64,000 nt of DNA, from contig JAURYH010000053.1 in the NCBI GenBank assembly GCA_030653975.1, positions 1 to 64,000 of the forward strand, given 5' to 3'. The position numbers were made by a program, and so were the translations under genes. Within the stretch, counting starts at the first letter, position 1; every line of letters starts with the position of its first letter. Source of the DNA: Hydrogenophaga sp. GTDB lineage: Bacteria > Pseudomonadota > Gammaproteobacteria > Burkholderiales > Burkholderiaceae_C. Below the pieces are notes generated by a model. The model was not told the DNA's origin. It saw nothing but the letters and a program-made list of their open reading frames with translations, and made no database searches. Positions 58,630-64,000 of this stretch are shown here, in pieces.

Positions 58630-59904
58630 ATGAGCACCGCCGCCGGTCTGCGTACCTACTACTACCGCGTGCTGCTGCCCCATGGCAAGGTCAAGAGCGG
58701 CTTTCTGCGCCTGCTGGTCGAACGCGACCACTCGGTGCGCCTGCGCCTGGAACAGACCACCGAGGGTGCCGTGCTCAGCCTGGTGCGCCTGCCGGGTTGG
58801 GTCACGGCCCTCAACGACCTGCGGTTGCGGCTGTTTCGCCGCCACGTGCGCCAGCAGGACCTGGCCGGTTTCCTGCGCGACATGGGCATCATGCTGGACG
58901 CGGGTGTCCCGATGATGGAGGCGCTCAAGACGCTGGTGGAAGACGAGTCCGGCGACGACGGCGTGGCCGAACTCGCAAAGCGCGTTCACATCGATCTGGG
59001 TTCGGGCATGCGCATGCCGCAGTCGTTCGCACGGCACCCCGACGTGTTCCCGGAGACCGTGCGCAACCTGGCGGAGATCGGCGACCAGTCGGGTGAGCTG
59101 CCCCGCATGCTGGTGGAGTCGGCCTCGCACATCGAGCGGCTGATCGACATCCGCCGCGACATCCGCACGGCGCTGATCTACCCGGTGCTGGTGTTCATCA
59201 CGATCCTGGGCGTGGGCTTCTTCTGGCTCTACTACGTGGTGCCCAACCTGGCCCAGCTGTTCAAGCAGCTCCAGGCCAAGCTGCCGCCGCTCACGCAGTG
59301 GCTGATCGCGGTGTCGGACGCGCTGGTCCATTACCTGGTGCTGTTTGCGGTCGGCGTGGTGCTGTTGATCCTGCTGCTGATGTGGCTGTACCGCTCGATC
59401 CCCGGTTTCAAGCTCGCCTGCCACGAGCTGCTGCACCGCCTGCCGATCGCACGCACCCTGTCCACTTCCTCGGGCATGGCCTTCATCAGCGAACACCTGG
59501 CCCTGCTGGTGCGCGCCGGTCTGGATTTCATGGTCAGCCTGGACGTGTTGTCCCGCGCCACCACCGACCAGTACTACCGCGAGCGCCTGCTGCGGGTGCG
59601 CGACGGCGTGGCGCGCGGCGAGGGCATCGGCGCTTCGATGCGCCGCGTGGGCGGGTTTCCGGCCATGGCGGTGCGCATGATCGCCGTGGGCGAAGAGTCG
59701 GGGTCGCTGGACAAACAGCTCGACCGTCTGGCCACCGAATACCGCAAGCGGCTGGACGTGGTGGTCAAGTCGCTGGGCGAGATCATCAAGCCCGCGCTCA
59801 TCCTGCTGGCCGGTGCGCTGTTCATCTTCCTGATCGTGGCGCTGCTGCTGCCGATCTACGACCTGGTGCGCCAGTCGGTCAATCACTCGCTGGGAGGGAG
59901 CTGA
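58630..59904 (+). CDS. mshG: pilus inner-membrane platform protein (MshG/PilC/GspF family)
   Basis: A 424-residue polytopic protein with two GspF repeats. Membrane segments lie near residues 180-205 (PVLVFITILGVGFFWLYYVV), 235-258 and 390-415. Family motifs include LAGFLRDMGIMLDAGVPMMEAL (about 77-98) and its second copy LALLVRAGLDFMVSLDVLSR, plus MRRVGGFPAMAVRMIAVGEESG. It forms the base on which the ATPase works. Its stop overlaps the next start by one base (TGATG). Confidence 0.93.
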   Translation: MSTAAGLRTYYYRVLLPHGKVKSGFLRLLVERDHSVRLRLEQTTEGAVLSLVRLPGWVTALNDLRLRLFRRHVRQQDLAGFLRDMGIMLDAGVPMMEALKTLVEDESGDDGVAELAKRVHIDLGSGMRMPQSFARHPDVFPETVRNLAEIGDQSGELPRMLVESASHIERLIDIRRDIRTALIYPVLVFITILGVGFFWLYYVVPNLAQLFKQLQAKLPPLTQWLIAVSDALVHYLVLFAVGVVLLILLLMWLYRSIPGFKLACHELLHRLPIARTLSTSSGMAFISEHLALLVRAGLDFMVSLDVLSRATTDQYYRERLLRVRDGVARGEGIGASMRRVGGFPAMAVRMIAVGEESGSLDKQLDRLATEYRKRLDVVVKSLGEIIKPALILLAGALFIFLIVALLLPIYDLVRQSVNHSLGGS

Positions 59905-62138
59905 TGCGTGTGGCACCCGGGGCCGGCGTGCCCACCCTGAAAACCCGGCGCCGCCAGCGTGGCTTGGGCCTGCTGGAGGTGCTGCTGTTCATCGCGATCG
60001 TGGGCGGGCTGGCCACGGTCGGCTACCTGGAATGGCGCGACCGCTCCGCGTTGCAGAGCTCGCGCCAGGAACGCGCGTCGCTGTCCCAGGCGGACACGGC
60101 GGTGATCACCTTTGCCACGGTGATGCGCCGCCTGCCATGCCCGGACACCGACCGCGACGGGCTGGAGGACTGCGGCTCTGGGGCCCAGAAAGGCTGGCTG
60201 CCCTCGGTGTCACTCAAGCTGGCGGGGGCCGATGCCGGCGTGGGTGTGGCGCAACTGCGCTACCTGGTGCAGCGAGGCGCCAGCGCCTACGACCTGACGG
60301 TGCTGGGCGACGACTGGCGCCCGCTGGAATACGACGCGGACGCGAACACCTTTGCGGCCATGCGCGAGACCACGGCCAGCGGTGGCAGCTACCAGGCCAA
60401 CATTCTTACCTTGCCCGACCTGTGCCAGCGGGTGGGGGAGGGCGCCGCCGCCACCTTCGGTACCGGCATGGCCCACGTGACCTCGTCCCCCTTGCGCCCG
60501 GTGGCCTATGCGCTGGTGCACCCGGGCCTGGAAGACACCGACGGTGACGGCTCGCTGTTCGACGGCGTCAACGCCTCGGCGGGCAACACGGTGGAAGACC
60601 CCGACCGCTCGCCGCTGCTCAGCAACTACGACGACGTGGTGCGCGAACGCTCGTTTGCCAGCCTGCAGTCGGCCTTTCACTGCCAGCCGCTGGCGCAGTC
60701 GATCAATACCGTGGCGCTGGGGCTGGATGTGGTGAATCAGGTCGACGAAATGCGCGAGGGCAACATCGACGCCGCCGAGCGGGCGGTGATCTTCGCCGCC
60801 CTGGGCGCGGCGATCACGGCGGTGGAACTGACCGCTTCGGTGGTGGAGGCCGCTTCGGACACGGGCAACGCGGTGGCCGAGGCCACCCTGTGCGGTGCCA
60901 CGCTGGGCCTGGCGGTGAACGCCTGCGCCGCCTTCCCGCAGCACATCGCCTCGGCCGTGCTCGCCGGGGTGTCCACCGTGGCCAACATCGCCACCATCGC
61001 CCTGAACGTCACGGCCGCGATCATGGCGGGCAATGCGCTGGTGCTGGCCGACAACAGCCGGCCGCCGGAATCGGTGTCCTGCCCCGTGCCCGACGTCAGC
61101 GCGGCGCTGGCCGCGTCGCTGACCGAGTGGAACAAGGCCAAGGCCGAGGTGATCCGCCTGGAGGGCGAGGTGGCGGCCAAGCAGACCGAACTGACCAACG
61201 CGAACACCGCGAAGACCAACGCGATCAATACCCTGTATTACTGGGTGCGGTACGGCGGCTCGTCGTCCGACCTCGACGGCACCGTGAACCAGCTGATCAA
61301 CGGGGCGAACACCTGGAACCAGGAGGCGCTGGACTACGCCACTGCCCAGGCCACCCGGACCCTCTACCAGACCGAATACGACAGCTGGAGCGACATCGTC
61401 GTGCGCTACAACGACATGTTGACCAACCGCACCACGCTGATACCCCAGGTGGAAGCGGAGATCGCCGCGCTGGACATCCTGATCGCCGCCGAGACGGACC
61501 CGACCGCCAAGGAAGCCCTGCAGCTCCAGCGCAGCAACAAACTGGGTGAGCTGGCGCTGCTCAACGACGTCACCACGCTCACCTCGGAGCGCGACAACGC
61601 CATCGTCAAGCGGGACCAGGCTTACGTGAATCTGCAGGCCGCCATCACCGCCGAAGCCACCGCGCTGGCTGTGCTCAACAGCGCGCGCGGCAGCTACCAG
61701 ACGGCCTACGGCAACCTCGCCAATGGCAGCCTGGGCCCCTACAACTTCTATTACCCACCCTTGACCTTCGTTGCCTGCACCACGCAGCCGCTCCCGGCAC
61801 CGGCCTGCCCCGCGAGCAGCTATTCGACCAGCCCGAACGTTCTGGCGGCGATGCAGGACCTGTTCGGCTCGGGCGGCGACACCGGATCGACACAACCCCA
61901 CGCAGACAGCAAATACATGAGGCCTCTGACGATACAGCGCCAGCTCGACGGCCTGAACGCGCAGCTCACCGCCGCGCGGGAGATGGAAGTCGATACCAAG
62001 AAGCGCTACGACGATCTGAAAGCCCAGGCCGACAACCCGCCGGCCTGCAACCTCACCGGCACCGGCGTCACGCCCTGGTCGCCCACGACAGCCGCCGATC
62101 TGCTCATCAACGTCGACGTGAAGGGGGGCACGCGATGA
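59904..62138 (+). CDS. giant minor pilin-like protein with hydrophobic helical block and coiled coil (2 of 4)
   Basis: A 744-residue protein with a prepilin leader (RRRQRG-LGLLEVLLF, cut after Gly20, +5 Glu25). The pilin core blocks are RLPCPDTDRDGLEDC (about 74-88), GWLPSVSL, QLRYLV, DLCQRV, PVAYALVHPGL with DGDGSLFDG, and NYDDVVRER (about 236). Unusually, two more parts follow: a hydrophobic helical block (about 285-385, ALGAAITAVELTASVVEAAS and STVANIATIALNVTAAIMAG) and a long predicted coiled coil (about 400-600, NKAKAEVIRLEGEVAAKQTE). Type IV pilins are usually 120-300 residues. It may be a tip or surface-anchoring subunit; this is inference. Confidence 0.82.
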   Translation: MRVAPGAGVPTLKTRRRQRGLGLLEVLLFIAIVGGLATVGYLEWRDRSALQSSRQERASLSQADTAVITFATVMRRLPCPDTDRDGLEDCGSGAQKGWLPSVSLKLAGADAGVGVAQLRYLVQRGASAYDLTVLGDDWRPLEYDADANTFAAMRETTASGGSYQANILTLPDLCQRVGEGAAATFGTGMAHVTSSPLRPVAYALVHPGLEDTDGDGSLFDGVNASAGNTVEDPDRSPLLSNYDDVVRERSFASLQSAFHCQPLAQSINTVALGLDVVNQVDEMREGNIDAAERAVIFAALGAAITAVELTASVVEAASDTGNAVAEATLCGATLGLAVNACAAFPQHIASAVLAGVSTVANIATIALNVTAAIMAGNALVLADNSRPPESVSCPVPDVSAALAASLTEWNKAKAEVIRLEGEVAAKQTELTNANTAKTNAINTLYYWVRYGGSSSDLDGTVNQLINGANTWNQEALDYATAQATRTLYQTEYDSWSDIVVRYNDMLTNRTTLIPQVEAEIAALDILIAAETDPTAKEALQLQRSNKLGELALLNDVTTLTSERDNAIVKRDQAYVNLQAAITAEATALAVLNSARGSYQTAYGNLANGSLGPYNFYYPPLTFVACTTQPLPAPACPASSYSTSPNVLAAMQDLFGSGGDTGSTQPHADSKYMRPLTIQRQLDGLNAQLTAAREMEVDTKKRYDDLKAQADNPPACNLTGTGVTPWSPTTAADLLINVDVKGGTR

Positions 62139-63352
62139 ACCGCTTCGTCATCCGCCGTCGGCAGCGCGGTTTCTCGCTGATCGAGCTGGGCGTGTCGCTG
62201 GTGATCGTCGGCGTGATCGGGCTGATGCTCTGGCGCTGGATCGCCGCCACGCAACAACCCGTCTCGGCGCAGGACATGCGGCGCCAGCTGGGCGAGGCGC
62301 AATCGGCGGTCGAGGGCTTCGTGCTCACGCGCCACCGGCTCCCGTGCTCCGCGGCCGACACCGGTGGGGTGGAGGCCTGCGGCACCGCCGATGCCGTTTT
62401 CCTGCCCTGGAAAACGCTGGGCCTGAGCAGCGACATGAGCGTGCTGCACTACGGCGTCAACCGCGGCGGGGGCGCCGATCTGGCCGCCACCGGGGCGGCC
62501 TGGATATCGCCCGACCTGAACATCGACTTCACCGGCGTGCCGGTGCTGCCGGTGGCCACGGCCGACGCCCCGGCTGCTGCCACCGCGGCCACGCAGGTGA
62601 CCGGCCTCATCACGGCGGCGGCGGCCCGGCGCACGGCGGTCAACGGGCTGGACTGGTGCCGCGTGCTGCGCGGTTTCGCGGCCAACCCCACGGCGGCCGG
62701 TGTGTTGAGCGCCGGCAACATCACGGCCAGCTTGCCGGTGGCCTACACGCTGGTGCACCCGGGGCTGAACGGCCAGTTCGACGGCAACAACCGGGTCGGT
62801 GCGGGCGGCTCGTGGCGGTTTGATCTGCCGGGCCGCGTGCAGGACGACGGCTTCGACGACATTGGCCTGGCCGTGGGGCCGGCCGATCTGTCCGCTCGCC
62901 TGGGCTGCGTGGCACGGCTGAGCGCCGCCCAGGGGTCGGCCCAGGCGGCCTTCGCCCAGTACGACACCACCCGGGTGATGCAGGAGTACTGGTCGCTGCG
63001 CGAGTTCGACGTGACCACGGCCGAAGACGGCGTGAGCGGTGCCGAGACCGGTGTGGCCATGGCCGCCATGGGTCTGGCCATTTCGACCACCAGCACCCTG
63101 GTGGGGCTGGCATCGGCCGCCAACACCGAGGGCCTGACCGTCTACGCCGTGGCCATCGCGGCCGTCAACATGGCGGTGGCCATTACCGAAGTCGGGCTGG
63201 CCGCGCAGGACCTGGTGGACGCCCAGCAGGCGCTGGTGGACTCCAAGGCCAAGCTCGTCGCCGCCAGCACCTACGCGGCCGTGGTCTACACCGCGCTGGC
63301 CGATGTGCTGAGCCAGTCCATTGCACTCGACACGAAAGGACTCAACCCATGA
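62135..63352 (+). CDS. large minor pilin-like protein with hydrophobic C-terminal block (3 of 4)
   Basis: A 405-residue prepilin-like protein cut after Gly12 (RRQRG-FSLIELGVS, +5 Glu17). Core blocks: RLPCSAADTGGVEAC (about 69-83), FLPWKTLGL, LHYGVNR, DWCRVLR, PVAYTLVHPGLNGQFDGNN and FDDIGLA (about 244). The C-terminal ~110 residues are hydrophobic and helical (ETGVAMAAMGLAISTTSTLV and AVAIAAVNMAVAITEVGLAA, then a Lys-rich end), similar in style to the block in the preceding 744-residue protein but without its coiled coil. It overlaps the genes on both sides by four bases. Confidence 0.82.
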   Translation: MNRFVIRRRQRGFSLIELGVSLVIVGVIGLMLWRWIAATQQPVSAQDMRRQLGEAQSAVEGFVLTRHRLPCSAADTGGVEACGTADAVFLPWKTLGLSSDMSVLHYGVNRGGGADLAATGAAWISPDLNIDFTGVPVLPVATADAPAAATAATQVTGLITAAAARRTAVNGLDWCRVLRGFAANPTAAGVLSAGNITASLPVAYTLVHPGLNGQFDGNNRVGAGGSWRFDLPGRVQDDGFDDIGLAVGPADLSARLGCVARLSAAQGSAQAAFAQYDTTRVMQEYWSLREFDVTTAEDGVSGAETGVAMAAMGLAISTTSTLVGLASAANTEGLTVYAVAIAAVNMAVAITEVGLAAQDLVDAQQALVDSKAKLVAASTYAAVVYTALADVLSQSIALDTKGLNP

Positions 63353-64000
63353 GACAGCGGATGAAGGGGTTCACGCTGGTGGAAATTTCGGTGGCGCTGC
63401 TGGCGCTGGGCCTCATCGTGTGGGGGGCGGTGGCGTTCTGGCAGCAGTCGGCGGGCCAGCGGGTGTCGGCCGTGCAGCTGGACGCGCAGCAGCAAGCCCG
63501 CCAGTCGGTGCTGGGTTTTCTGTACGCCCGGTACCGCCTGCCTTGCCCGGCGGCCGACGCCAACGGCGTGGAGTCCTGCTCGCTCGCGGGCGGGGGCCTG
63601 CGCCAGGTCGGCTACGTGCCCTGGCAGACGCTGGCACTGCCCCGCCCCGAGGCCGGCCGGCTGCGCTACGGCGTATCCCGCGAGGCTTCGGTCACGGCCC
63701 ACCTGGACCGCGACCTCGCGGTGGCGCAGGACCGTATGAACCCCTTGCGCGTGCGCACGCCCGATCCCCGCCCGCAGAATGGCAACGCCCCCAACGGCGA
63801 CGCGCCACCCCTGCCCGTGGCCACCGCGGGGCTGCTGGGCGCCACCCAGTCAGGTGACGTGGCGGCCCCGCTCAACAGCGCGTGCAACCCGGCCAACGCG
63901 CCTCCTTGCAGCCTGGGTGGCGCGGCCTCGGTCAACCTGGTGGACGTGTGCCTGGCGTTGAACACCGCCTCGGACGCCGCCACCGCGCCCGCCGGGTCAC
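63349..64000 (+). CDS. minor pilin-like protein with RLPCP core (4 of 4), cut by window end
   Basis: The open frame runs to the last base and so is partial. The leader is very short, with cleavage after Gly7 (MRQRMKG-FTLVEISVA, +5 Glu12). Blocks seen are YRLPCPAADANGVESC (about 63-78), VGYVPWQTL, LRYGVSRE, and VDVCLALN near the edge, the position of the DLCQRV/DWCRVL block in the related genes. The PVAY and DD blocks should follow beyond the window. The start overlaps the previous stop by four bases. Confidence 0.82.
   Translation, partial: MRQRMKGFTLVEISVALLALGLIVWGAVAFWQQSAGQRVSAVQLDAQQQARQSVLGFLYARYRLPCPAADANGVESCSLAGGGLRQVGYVPWQTLALPRPEAGRLRYGVSREASVTAHLDRDLAVAQDRMNPLRVRTPDPRPQNGNAPNGDAPPLPVATAGLLGATQSGDVAAPLNSACNPANAPPCSLGGAASVNLVDVCLALNTASDAATAPAGS

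Noticed and set aside
44019-64000. Cluster as a complete type II secretion system or competence system
   Set aside because: MshL/MshN/MshM/MshE/MshG order and pilin-like first genes fit an MSHA-type pilus; no GspG/GspD-style set, ComEA or ComEC is present.

Overview
The window is a high-GC, densely packed chromosomal segment. Porin type, many TRAP/TTT/Bug transporters, codon use and dispersed GC-rich palindromic repeats all point to a betaproteobacterium of the Burkholderiales, most likely Comamonadaceae (Hydrogenophaga-like). That placement is inferred from gene content; there is no rRNA or other marker gene here. I saw no tRNA, rRNA, CRISPR array or intact insertion sequence.

Layout. (1) 0.1-11.3 kb: a minus-strand operon (TetR regulator further out, TRAP transporter DctP-Q-M, XdhC, MobA-like cytidylyltransferase) lies divergent from a plus-strand molybdenum hydroxylase operon (CoxG-like, FAD subunit, 2Fe-2S subunit, large Mo subunit). 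The large subunit has Gly where true CO dehydrogenase has its catalytic Cys, so the substrate is probably an organic ring or aldehyde. (2) 11.5-15.8 kb: TetR, type II dehydroquinase, shikimate-dehydrogenase-like and EamA transporter genes run leftward, divergent from a porin. (3) 16-17 kb: a three-part HTH / zinc-ribbon / J-domain protein. (4) 17-36 kb: a catabolic island. A seven-gene leftward run (Gfo/Idh, IclR, FAD oxidoreductase, NIPSNAP, TIM barrel, acyl-CoA dehydrogenase, CoA-transferase) is divergent from a second shikimate-dehydrogenase paralogue plus a second FAD oxidoreductase and a tripartite tricarboxylate transporter. An AraC regulator and an SDR / third FAD oxidoreductase / second NIPSNAP set follow. 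I infer oxidation or aromatisation of a cyclic carboxylate. (5) 36-44 kb: mixed housekeeping and small genes (transporters, GST, MBL-fold, cytochrome c, TetR, NYN protein, true aroE, DsbA-family), including gene fragments. (6) 44-64 kb: a two-component system followed by at least fifteen co-directional genes for an MSHA-like type IV pilus, running off the right edge.

The pilus region is the most notable part. Two long tandem major-pilin-like proteins are followed by PilO/PilN/PilP-type alignment proteins, a secretin lipoprotein (MshL), MshN, a MshM/ExeA ATPase with a peptidoglycan-binding tail, MshE, MshG, and four unusual minor pilins. These share a conserved core (RLPCP motif, PVAY-x-LVHPG-like motif, DD motif). 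One of them is 744 residues long with a hydrophobic helical block and a predicted coiled coil. Three perfect 10-bp direct repeats lie between the response regulator and the first pilin.

Two families of GC-rich palindromic repeats (four and two copies) occur between genes. In two cases they are read in frame near the start of a gene, between a well-placed Shine-Dalgarno/ATG and the conserved domain. Candidate operators were found beside several regulators.
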